64,000 bases of DNA, taken from Amyelois transitella (Eukaryota; Arthropoda; Insecta; Lepidoptera; Pyralidae). Under the pieces are notes generated by a model that saw nothing but the letters and a program-made list of their open reading frames with translations, was not told the DNA's origin and searched no databases. The position numbers and the translations under genes are program-made. Below are positions 23,901 to 34,466 of the stretch, one piece after another; within the stretch, counting starts at the first letter, position 1, and each line of letters starts with the position of its first letter. The stretch lies in assembly GCF_032362555.1 (NCBI RefSeq), contig NC_083517.1, forward strand, positions 4,670,001-4,734,000. Direction: 5' to 3'.

Positions 23901-26900
23901 GTTGTAAATAATTATATAATCTCGTTATATATTGTACCGTATGATTATTTTATTCAGGTTAAATAATAAAAATTAAATAATAGTCACAATGTACCTTATT
24001 TCTCAGAATATTATATTAGTTCTCCCCAGAGACAATAAGGGTAGAGTTCAGTTTATTAATATCAAGGTCAGCGCTAACTAGTCCAATCTTGTGACCACAA
24101 CTTCGTAAATTTGCTCTCATAAATCTTTCTGCTGTACTATAACATACCTAAATTTATGTTAGAATTTTGTGCTAGAATTTATGTGGGAAAATTAAATATA
24201 TCCCAAAGTGAAATAAATTATAATCTTTCTACGAATGATATTTTTCTTATGGTATTGCATAATAATCTGCTCTTTCGAAGATAAACAAGTCATATGAGTA
24301 TAAATATAATCTGAGCGTAAAAGCTACACTTACATACTTATAGAGTTGATCGCGTTTTTAAAAGAATTAAACAGAACAAAGAATAAAAAGCCTCTGAATG
24401 TAAAAAATCACGTAGGTACGAATTCGTTGACCGCTTCGACAGAAACATAATAAATATAAAATTTTCGTATTTGCATCAGCAAAATTACTGTGATTTGTGC
24501 GTAACTTATGTTTTTCGTAGCGTTTGTAACATGTCGTAGCTCGTACTTTTCTTTTAGACGTCGTAGCTTATGTTCATTTCGTAGACTATGAAGTAGATTT
24601 AGTGTTTCGTAGCTTTATTATTTCGTAAATTACTATCACAATTATAAATAGTTTCAAATTGCTATTGTAGTTTATGAAATATCTATTTAGTCGATTGTAA
24701 ATAATTTCGTAGTTTCTGAAATTGAATTTGTAGCATTTCATAGCTTAAGCATTAGTCACCTTTAAGATGATTATCAAAGTTTAGCAGATATATAATTTTT
24801 AAATTGCTCTACCACCGACGCTTTTCAATTGTAGTTTAAAGGACTTTTCAAATTGTAGTTTCATATCCACCAAAATGTTTTTCCAGAAGCCATTTTAGAT
24901 TTGTAGCCTTGAGACTAGTAAGTAGACAGTACAGTATTAAAATTTTAAATCTATCAATTTAAAACCTATTTTTGGCTACCGTTGTCGTTTGAATATTTAA
25001 TAAAAGACTTTGTATCATTTCATGATCAATAATACTGAAATAAAGCTTAATATAATAACCAGTACTAACCAACGAGTAGTAACCAACTTACTATAAAATA
25101 ATTTTTTAGGCAATGAATAACTGTTTTGCAAATTTTAATAAAAGAATCACCGTCACCGAGCAATCAGATCCATGCCCTCGCTGGAAACATTCAAACCTAT
25201 TTATGGTTCAATTGTATGAAAGAGGGAATAAACAGAACCCAGATATCTTGTATTTATGGATGACATGCTTACAGCGATGCGAAGTCTGATGGAGAGTGAA
25301 TACAGGAAATATTAATATTAGAGCAGTCTAAAGTTATCCAAAAAGACTCGTCTGGCGGTGCACAGAGACGTACTGGGGCACATGGCTTGGTTTTTGGGGT
25401 CACGTGGTGTCCTGCTTTTGTGTAACTCCCGATACGAGCCTTAAACCAATATAAAATAACATGGTTTCCATCAAAACAAAATGCTATTACTCATATCCTT
25501 ACAATTAAGTGCAAATTGACCAATGTCTATTGACCTCGCAACATATAACGGACCGGTACTCGGGTATATCATTAGTATCCACATATTTGATACACTTAAC
25601 GATACGAGGTAGACTTATAGTGCAATGACTGATTTGCTGATCCTCACAAAATTAATAATTTCCTGAGGTCTCATTCAAATTTGTGTTACTTGGCTTCTAG
25701 AAAAAATTGTCATTTATACCATTTAATATAATTATGTGTGATCAAAATAGCATGGATAGAAGATTATCTATGGTTGCGAATACAACAGATTTGGTCGTTG
25801 TTAACGTTGATGTGCCCGGCGTCTCCTGCGGCCAGCATGCAGTCTAGTACAGTAGAAGGTTCTTACTGGCGTATTAGCTGACGTCGTTGTTAACGTTATT
25901 CTGCGACCAGCATGTGCGTTTCCCACACGGACTTGTACTCGGAGTCATACGCTTATACTTCTGTTACATCAGAAGAACTTACTGGCGTAGTAGCCGACGT
26001 CGTTGTTAACGTTGATATTCCTGGCTTCTTCTGCGACCAGCATGTGCGTTTTCCACACGGACCTGTATTCGGAGCCATATGCTGGTACTAGCGTCTTGTA
26101 CAACAGAAGAACTTACTAGCGTAGTAGCCGACGTCGTTGTTAACGTTGATGTGTCCGGCGTCTTCTGCGGCCAGCATGTGTGTGTCCCACACGGATCGGT
26201 ACTCAGGGTCGTGCAGCACGTCGTACAGCGCGTCTGGCTCCACATCTTCGAATTCTGCCACCACCTAGCAACAAATGCAATATTTACTGAAAGTCTATCG
26301 ACAACATATGAACACACTATTGGTTGGTAGTAACACTTACCTATTTTTAAAGGTTTAAGTTATCACAGAGAGCAGTCGCCTAAACTACGGTTGACGTAAA
26401 ACGATGGTAGAAATAAAGAAGAATTAATGATTTTACTTTGAAGTGGGGCAGACGAGAGTCGCTCGGTTATCATATAATCCACTTTAGTATAGTTATCTAT
26501 GCCAATGAAATTCTACCTATACTAACTCCATGGATCAAACCCTTCTACACTTCACTTACTCCTTTGAACTCCTAATATTACCGTCAAAGATATGCCCTAT
26601 ACCTTTTTGTTATTAACTTTAAACAGTTAAAAGAAATGGATATAGTGTGGTTGCATATTTATTTATTTAAACTTTATGTTCTTACGTAAAATATACCTAC
26701 AACAGGTGGACTTAATGCCACAAGGCATTCTCAGCCAGTCAAACCTTTGGACCAAACACAAATTCATACTATATAAATAAACTACTATTTTTATATTATT
26801 ATGTGCTTTACCTTTATAACCTTTATATTTCACACGGTTTATTATGATCCCACCGTTAATATAACAGTAAACATTGAGTATGTTATAATATTTTACTTTA

Positions 26901-28675
26901 TGATATCTGCACTTTATGAGATTATAACTACAAAATCATCGTAAACGCCAGGCGGAGAAAATAAGTATCTAAACAAGGTCGGTTGGGAAATAAAGGTACA
27001 TTTTTGTTTAACATATATTTACCATCACGCCTGTTTTCCGCAGGGTTAGGTATAATGACTTTGGATTGATTAACACTTGCTATATTTGATCCCTACAGAC
27101 ATCTCGCTACTTTAACACTTATTACTCTTCTCATAATTGTTTCTTCTGTCTTTCTCTTCATAAATTGACGATAATGTCTACTCGTAACAGTTATCTCCCT
27201 TTTATGACATCTGCTTTGTCCATAAAATTTCAACAAGATCGGCGTAGTCCCCCTTTTACAGTCAGTTATGTCTCTTCTTTCTTATAAATTTGCCCTCATA
27301 TATTCGCTTAACTTTTCAACAACAGGTATCCTTTTCGATTTTGGTCACAAAAACCTCTATGAATCTAAACATACAATACAGTTACAGCAATATTCCTAAT
27401 CTTTTAATACACCACAACATACCTAATGTACAATTACGTTCACTTTATTTTCAACTATAATAAATTAAGTAGTTTTGTTTGCCATTTACCACCTTTTGTT
27501 TCATTTAAGATCATACAATATTTATTCTTTCATTTAACTTCTTTTTACTAGGTAGTTGTTGTTTTCGCCAGGCTATAATCATTGCAATTATCATCGTTCG
27601 TGAGAGGTTACGAAACGATGAAGGCTCTAACTAGGGCAATTCGATTAAAAATTCCTAAAGTGAAACTTTGCCAGGCTGATATAGGTAATATTATTACCCG
27701 AGTATCGCTTACATTCCCTCTTTACGGGATTCCTAGCTTTAATGCAATAGCTGAGAATGAAATCTTATCATCTTGAAAGGCAAGAGAGGGAATATATTCT
27801 TATCAATTCTTCCGATAAGTGATTTTAGTTTAATATTGACAGACCTGACTGAAACACATCCTACATCTGAAAACGCTTACATGTAGTTTATACAGTACCA
27901 ACTATTATTATTTCAGTTTTTATTCGAAGTCATGTTTCTTTGTGTTAATAAATGAATGTAGCTAGCTTATTACCATGAATACGTAATACCCTAAGTCATA
28001 AGAATCTTCCCCAATTTTCATTAGATCGTCGGACAGCATTACAAAAATCCTCCCTATCAATTCTTCTTTAGTGCACTACAGTCATGGTCTATAAACTTTC
28101 ACAGTTTGTCCTGGCATGCCAGGATATTCCATGGAATATCCCCATCATATAGGGTTTTCATTGAGAAATCCATCTGTGTTTGAATTCAATTTGCACACAA
28201 CAAAAAACAACAGAGGAAACGTTGTGGGAAGTTAACTGGAACTAGAAATAATTGACCATTGTTCCCGCAGCTCGGCTGATATTAAAATTAAAAACGAAAT
28301 AAAATAAGAGCAACTGGTGAAAATGTTACCAATCTTTAACAAACTCATTAAAACAAATGCTTGCCAGATACTCCCCCTCATTTATTATTAATGCTCGTGA
28401 AATTAAAATGCAAATCACACAGGTGAGGTTAGCCACACGTCTATAGAATTTGACATGAAAGGTTTATTTATCAAACAGACCTTGACCGTTCTGAGAGCTC
28501 CGTGTGCCGCATCCTCGGCCCACACTTTGATTCCGTCTTTCTCATACTCCAGTGTCCAGCCCTCATTGGAATCCAGGAGGGTTTTTAGGGTTTCGAAGTC
28601 GGAATCATCCGCGACGCGCGCCTCGCCGCGAGTCCAACCCGCGCCGCCCATTCGAGCGGAGACATCACAACACAA
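17926..28675 (-). CDS. STARD10: STARD10-like START-domain lipid-transfer protein
   Basis: Six exons, 28675-28481, 26264-26117, 21779-21647, 19804-19688, 18791-18641 and 18282-17926, join in phase to give 366 residues. Relatives bind and transfer phosphatidylcholine and phosphatidylethanolamine between membranes in the cytosol. The START domain occupies about residues 25-245. Family signatures are visible in order: GWTLEYEKDGIKVW, LYDVLHDPEYRSVWD, INVNNDVGYY, PLKNRDFVLQRSW, YPPRKGYVR, DPRGSLPAWLVN and WRHPEQVPPY. The last exon adds about 118 residues with a proline-rich start (PPPPQEP), an acidic stretch and a Lys/Arg-rich C-terminus (KKGKFYKLVKSMKNRRKS), a possible membrane-binding or phosphorylated tail. 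The ATG at 28675 lies in a CpG-rich patch; MGGAG nine codons later is an alternative start. Donors are variable (GTCTGT after exon 1, GTTCGT after exon 3). Decayed copies of exon 2 lie in intron 2. Confidence 0.9.
18792..21646. other. STARD10 introns 3 and 4 flanking exon 4
   Basis: Apart from exon 4 (19688-19804) and a family A element (19395-19665), this is AT-rich intron. An eroded lepidopteran element is suggested at about 20740-20870 by a GAAATTCCTACGGGAACG tail. Confidence 0.5.
19395..19665 (+). mobile_element. family A short interspersed element, diverged
   Basis: It keeps the block order of the family, including CGGATGTCGTAAAAGGTGAC, the ATTAAGCGATACAGCTGAAC block and a 3' TATGTATGTATGT run. 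It is more diverged than the copy at 34670. Confidence 0.7.
21780..25790. other. STARD10 intron 2, distal part
   Basis: No exon is recognised. The notable feature is about 24514-24745, where TCGTAG or TTGTAG motifs recur irregularly. The rest is AT-rich with no readable gene. Confidence 0.5.
25795..26116 (-). repeat. three decayed tandem copies of the STARD10 exon 2 tail
   Basis: Downstream of exon 2 in the direction of transcription are three partial copies of its 3' half. The shared core (plus-strand CGTTGTTAACGTT) starts at 26135 in the real exon and at 26001, 25885 and 25796 in the copies. The nearest copy, ending at 25983, keeps an open frame (YRSVWKTHMLVAEEARN, then INVNNDVGYYA) and a GTAAGT donor in the same phase. 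The middle copy, ending at 25867, has an internal deletion, stop codons and a GTAAGA donor. The farthest is truncated and has lost its donor. None keeps the 5' half of the exon or a good acceptor, so they are probably not exons. Confidence 0.85.
26265..28480. other. STARD10 intron 1
   Basis: AT-rich intron with no exon recognised. Two adjoining perfect palindromes lie at 28110-28140, about 340 bp into the intron from exon 1. Confidence 0.5.
28110..28140. repeat. two abutting perfect palindromes
   Basis: CCTGGCATGCCAGG (28110-28123) is followed directly by GATATTCCATGGAATATC (28123-28140), and the two share one G. Both are exact self-complements. This could be a dimeric protein-binding site or chance. 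Confidence 0.85.
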
Positions 28676-30183
28676 GTCGCGACTGCAATGTGGACGTCGG
28701 GGCTACCAGTCGATCACACGCGCATGCGTGAAATCCCCGCCATTTTTAAGGGATAGGGAACATGCACACACATCAGTAGCATAAACACAATTTTCAGATT
28801 TTTGTTTCAATTCAAACTCTTTATACCGTAAAAATACAAGCAAGTAAATTCGAAATGAATCTAGTTGGTACCGTGTGTCCTTACTTAAATACGTTTACAT
28901 TAACGTTCGTCAACTTAGTACGAAGGATCTTCTCTATGTTGCCGAGCTTCTATTGTATAGACTGGGAATTTGCCATTATTCATAAATACGTTAATGCTGA
29001 ATGGTTCTTGACTCTATGCCCATTTTTTCAATAGGCCTAAATGTTGGTTAGATGATAACAGTTATTTTTTTTATGTTAACAGCTACATTTGATAACAAAT
29101 ACATTAGTTGACTAGAAGACTCTAAACTCTAGGCTCTACTCTAATGCTTGAGACATAATTTGGGTTCACCAGGAATGTTGTACGGAAACATGCACACATT
29201 AAATTTTATAATTTAAAGGAGAAATCATGCCGTTTGAAATTTCCATTCCAAAGTAAATAATAATTTTATGCGAAAGTAAAGAATAGAATTGAAACTGGCA
29301 ATGATGTGCACACGGGTTTATAGCAGCTTTTAAGTTGCAATGCGGTTGTATGGTTAGTATTTAGCACGGCAGATATCATTTGTTTGACCCCTTTGAATAA
29401 GTTGATGCGCCTGTTGTCAATTCATTTGTAATAATGGTTTTTGCAACCGACTTTAAAAAAAAAGTGCTTAATTTGGCTCTGATTTTTATGTTTATTATGC
29501 GATTTATTTTTATATTTGAATGGTTTCATTGCTAACGTAGTCTCATAATTATTAATCAGGTCAAAATCTAATTCTGGGACAGTGACTTAGACAAAATGAT
29601 TAGGTAAATTTGGGTTACGCACTTACTTGGTACTTAATTTTGTTTTGATACATTGGACAATATTGGTCCTATATTATTTCGATTACAAAGAGGGTGCAAC
29701 CTTAAAAACGCCAGAAAAATGTCCGTGGGCCATGTGTTTTGTAACTAGACTTATTTAAAAAAGTAGATAGTAAACTACTATTTTCACAAAACTGCTTTTA
29801 CAAAGTTAGCGGCGAGTGTGACAATGTATGAAAAAGTAACTCAGTATTTGCGAATTATAAAAGTAAATAAAATCACTCTATCTAGATGATATTATGACGG
29901 ACGCATTTAATAACATTTATAGACTAGGACTAGGTTACATAAGCAATACAGAAATAATAAATACTTATAAGTTTAAAAATGTTTTATGTGATCGAATTAA
30001 CCATTTTAATAACCAACTGATTTTTTTTAAATTACTGTAATTTTATCGGATGATCTTTCTAAGTATACAATGCATAAAATTATGAACATTGTTATAATCC
30101 TTGGAAAAGCCTCAAGTTAACACATTTTACTTTAAATTTAACACCTAAGAAGACACAAAAACTTTTTTGATCTTAAAATTATT
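28676..30183. other. spacer between STARD10 and lysozyme
   Basis: The part next to 28675 is CpG-rich and probably contains the STARD10 promoter and 5' UTR. The remainder is AT-rich and holds the lysozyme 3' flank. No further gene is visible. Confidence 0.5.
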
Positions 30184-31482
30184 TCAACAACTACTAATGT
30201 CAGGAAGAGGTTTCCCGTCGCAGTGGTTGCGCCAGCCATACCACGCCATGAACCCGTGACGTTTGAATATCTTCTTCGCGCATTTGGAGGCTTTAGTGAT
30301 GTCGTCAGTCAGGAGCTCTGAATTAAAGGTAATAATTAATTGATTAAGTAATTGGTTTAATAACAGAGTGGTAGAGCCTTAGGCGTTAAGTCCGCCTACA
30401 TTTATTCTAATAAAGTTGAATAAGAAATTAAAATTAATTGCTTTCCAAATAATTGAAAAACGACAGAGGTTTTTGTTGAAATTTGTGTTTTTTTTTGTTA
30501 CCGTACCTGAAGATATCCTGAGAGACTTTAAAGGTTTAACCCCTTGGGAAACAAATGTAAAAGAACCAATGTATGTGTTTATTCATTCTATGTTAAGTTA
30601 ACTTTTTCTTGCTAAAGAAAGACGTCAATAATAATTGTGACTATGGATTCCGTTTCGAAATGTGACCTTCGTGTCTTGATCCCGTCTACCCCATAAGGGA
30701 TAGAGACGTGATATATCTACCCATAAATGTACTCACGGCTACAAGTAACGTTGCAGTCTTTCCCAGGGGTGCTAGTGTTGCTGCACCAGTACTTGTCGTT
30801 GATTTGGAAGAGGCCATAGTCCCGGGAGCCGTTCTTGTTCACCTTGCCGGTGATATCTGTCCGCCTCCTACTCTCATTCTCTACGAGGCAAACCCCTGGA
30901 TACAGATTATAAATTGAGCAGTTTTGCTTAAAATATGATATAATAGATGCATTGTCTAGTACTTTTAACAATGAATCACAAATAAAAAGACTGACGTTGG
31001 AAACAGGGCTATTTTTACATACATGCATATACAATCATGTCTCTATCCCTCACGGGGGAGACAGAGTCAACAGTCCCGAAAAGAATGAAAGGTCACGCTC
31101 AGCTGCATGGCCAAATGATAGAATTGAGATTCAATGGTGACAGTTTTCTAGCACATCGCCTAAAAGAAGAATCTTCAGTAAGTTATCTGTTAGTGTAGAT
31201 AAATAAACTAACTTATTGAATCACAAACTGCCCTGACCACTATAACGAAAAGATTATACCTACTCCAACTTGGACCAAGTCGTATCTTCTAACACAGTGC
31301 TTGGCAAGAATAAGTAAAGAAACAATAAATTTGTAAAAATAAAACAAAAAACACTTACAGTTCCTCATCTTGTCTTCCGGAAAGCCTTGCCTCCTCAGCT
31401 CTTTTACCAGGCCGCATCTCGTGAATGTCTTCGCCTGGGCTAAAGACACTACCACAAGGATAACCAAAATAATTTTCTGCAT
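30184..31482 (-). CDS. Lys: c-type lysozyme, complete
   Basis: Three exons, 31482-31359, 30895-30737 and 30317-30184, encode 138 residues, the usual length for moth c-type lysozymes. The enzyme hydrolyses the beta-1,4 bond of peptidoglycan and is a secreted haemolymph immune effector. A signal peptide of about 17 residues ends LAQA before KTFTRCGLV. The catalytic Glu is in WVCLVENES and the catalytic Asp in [11 protein letters not shown]. All eight conserved cysteines are present, ending [23 protein letters not shown] and PDISSC. Intron 1 splits the Trp codon of WVC and intron 2 follows CNVTCS, positions that fit insect lysozyme genes. A TATA box lies 63 bp upstream of the ATG. Intron 1 contains an inverted family A repeat. 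Confidence 0.96.
30668..30725 (+). repeat. family A repeat, 3' fragment
   Basis: GTCTACCCCATAAGGGATAG followed by AGACGTGA is the family A 3' signature. It abuts the end of lysozyme exon 2, within intron 2. Confidence 0.6.
31033..31165 (-). repeat. family A repeat, inverted 3' part
   Basis: The plus strand reads ATGTCTCTATCCCTCACGGG, GGAGACAGAGTCAACAGTC and GATAGAATTGAGATTCAA, the reverse complement of the family A 3' half. It lies in lysozyme intron 1. Confidence 0.7.
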
Positions 31483-31544
31483 ATTGAAACGTTACGCACT
31501 TGGATAGAAGTTTGTGAATGAACGATTGAACGCATTGAGTGATG

Positions 31545-31551
31545 TTTTATA
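31545..31551 (-). promoter_or_regulatory. lysozyme TATA box
   Basis: TATAAAA on the minus strand lies 63 bp upstream of the lysozyme ATG, with a plausible initiator (CACTCAA) about 25-30 bp downstream. About 30 bp farther upstream, GGGGAAGTCA (31580-31589, plus-strand reading) resembles but does not fully match an NF-kappaB/Relish site, which would suit an immune-inducible gene. Confidence 0.55.
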
Positions 31552-33024
31552 CTTTAATTAGGATTTAGGTATGTATTAAGGGGAAGTCATTTTAAAAATT
31601 TATGTTATATTGAAAGTTAAATAATTTGAATTATTAATTTTAATTAGCTACCAACTTGGTAATAATTTTTGTTGAAATCAAATCAACACTATTGTCATAA
31701 TCAAATAGAAATGTTCTAATTATTAACTACTCATATAAATTATAATCTGCCAAGTGCCACTAAAACTTAATGATCTTTTTAGGGGACTATCATTATTTCG
31801 ATTTCCATAACTGTATTATTTTATTACATTAACTGGTAGGTGAGGACAATTTGTCACATAGATATTTGTCTTGGGTTTCGCCTTCGTTGGAATTTTCAGA
31901 AAAAAAAGGCTTTTATTAATAAAGCGTTTTAGGCATGTCACTCCTGAAGATTTTTTTCATTTTCTTCGCAATGGGTGCCTAAAATTGTTTTTAGTTTATC
32001 CGTCAGGATGAACCTATTTGTACAACAAATGCAGTTGGACCTTATGTCTATTTGTTAATTAAATAAATAGTCACTCAGGTGGTTAATAAATACTGTCCTT
32101 TATCATTATCAAACAGAAAAAAATACAAACATACCACTAGAAATTGACTGATTACAATGATATCTATGACACGCAATGATTGTGATACCCATCATTTCAT
32201 CAATAAATAATGAACGATAAACATATCTACTTAATTCATAAGTATTAAAAAAAAAACTCATTTACCTATGAATTTCCGTTTCCGAATATTGGGTACCCGG
32301 TTAGGTTATTAAGTAAGTACGCATAATTTTTATTTTAAATATAAAAGTAATTATATATAAAATAGTTATTAGCTAATAATTATAGTATTTTAAAATGTTC
32401 AATTGTTAGAGAATTAATACCTATTGTTTTATAGCTAGCGATAATTTTTGTATCTCCCTTGTATAAGTTGTTCATAACATACTAGTTTTAAAAAATTAAG
32501 TCCTGACAATGCTACTGTAAATTAATTAATTTTCTTTATTTATAGTGCTTAATTAAACACAGATTATTTTCATTCAAATAATACGATAAGCTTTGCCAGT
32601 AACGTTTATCGTGTTATTTGAAAAAAAATACACAGTTGAAAATATTAAAGTTGTACGATATATCTTCCTCTTAATCCGTACATTGAATCGGGCAAAGGGA
32701 TTCCCCAAACCGTTACGGAATATGGGAGTACCAAGTCAATACTCTTTATAATATTTTATACAGTCGACAATATAAATACAAAGGAATATAAGGAAAAACT
32801 TACGGTATCTATGAAGGAATGTAGCCAGGCTTACCTATATCCAAAGACTGGATAAAAAACTCCACGCACGATTTTATGTTTTTACTAATTCGACATACTT
32901 AACTAATACAATTTCAAGCAGTAGGTGTAGGCTATTACTTTAAATTATGTGCTTCAATAATAAAAATTTAGAGGCGTTTTGGTATATTTATAGTATGGAA
33001 AGTTAGGTGTGCCAGAAAATGATG

Positions 33025-33110
33025 GAGTGAAAGAATTATGTAGGGATCGCGACAAGTGTAAAGATGTTGCCTCTGCGTACCCTTCCGGGAAAGAAAAAAG
33101 ATTTCATATA
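33025..33110 (+). repeat. family B repeat fragment
   Basis: GGGATCGCGACAAGTGTAAA, GATGTTGCCTCTGCGTACCC and a CCGGGAAAGAAA block match the family B order seen at 4895 and 11625. Confidence 0.55.
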
Positions 33111-34466
33111 TTCAAATAAATCATTCTTCAAATATGGAAAAAAATGTTTTTGATGATAGTCTAGCATGTAGTTAAAAACAGTGTGATGGTTTTCTTCCCG
33201 CGCATATTGGAAAAGTGAATCAACAGAAAAACATAGAAATCTTAGACCTCCACTTCTCATCCAAAAATAGAGTAGCTTGGGTATCTGCTAGGAATTCGCA
33301 CACACTGCTTATCCAACTGATAACTTACATGACCTAAGATTTTTATATCACTTATTAAATATAACTTTGTTTATGTTAATTACTTACTTATTTCATTTTC
33401 TCAAATACTAAATTAAACATACCTATCTTACTATCGTTCGCATTTTTTAATGCAACCAAAGGTATTGTAATTACCATCTACAACTTAAAGGTGGCGACCC
33501 GTTTTGCAAGTGCAGCTTTTTAAACTCAACTTTGTTAAATCTTCATCGACAAAATGCCATTCTCCTAAAAAAAAATCTAAATCCAAAAATTTGTCTTTAA
33601 TCATCATTAATTGGGCATTTTAAAAGCTAATAGGCATGTCGTCAAATCCTCTTTTAATTAGGTACCTACTTACACGTAAATTATAGTAAAAACTGAATGA
33701 ACACTTTCTTAAACAATAAAATTGTATTATCAAAATAATAGTACCTACTTTATAACAACGTAAGTGTTCAGAAAAGTAGGCCAATATGGTAAAATATGAA
33801 TCATATGTACTTTTTATATCGAGGCATTGTTAAATTGTGATAGCGGTAAATTCCCTTTGCAATTAAGACGACGTTTGTGCACAATCTAAGAAAGACAACA
33901 CTGTCTGACTGATTGACTAACATATCAACTCAAAGCCCAAACCAGCGTTTACTGTTATGACTAGAAATGGGTCTAAATTTGGAATTTGGCATGTAGGTTC
34001 AATACGTGCCGTTATTTGTGCAGGCTTAACTAAACAGTGAGTTTCTAGATTCTTAAAATATTATTTGGTTCCACTGTTTTTGTATGAAGGAAAGCTAAAT
34101 GTCAGAGTACCACAGATTTAGTATTCCAATTTCTAAGGTATTAGCTGTTCATTTATGATTAACTAAATTAATTACTTAGTAATAAAAGCCATGACCAACG
34201 CCATAATTAATTTATTCATTGCAAGTTACACGTCATTCCTTACTACAAACTTACTTAAAAAAAATCATGACAATAATAAGTAAAATTAACTTAAAATACA
34301 TAAGTATTTTTACTATGTCCTTTTTTTCGAATTTGTATGATATGACATTTTTAACTATTGAATTAAATTTTCAAAGATAGGATTTGAAATTCTAAAGTAA
34401 TTTGAGATAAGTAAGAACTTACTGAATTAAATCATAACATACTTGTATAAAAGAGTTGAGATTTTA

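Larger units (their letters stand above)
31483..34466. other. spacer between lysozyme and GPA2
   Basis: Very AT-rich. It holds the lysozyme promoter and the GPA2 3' flank. A degraded family B fragment is at 33025-33110 and an eroded element near 33900-34000. I looked for a GPB5 partner gene here and saw no cystine-knot exon. Confidence 0.5.

Noticed and set aside
26006-26317. A 103-residue minus-strand protein
   Set aside because: It is a wrong-frame reading across STARD10 exon 2 and its nearest copy.
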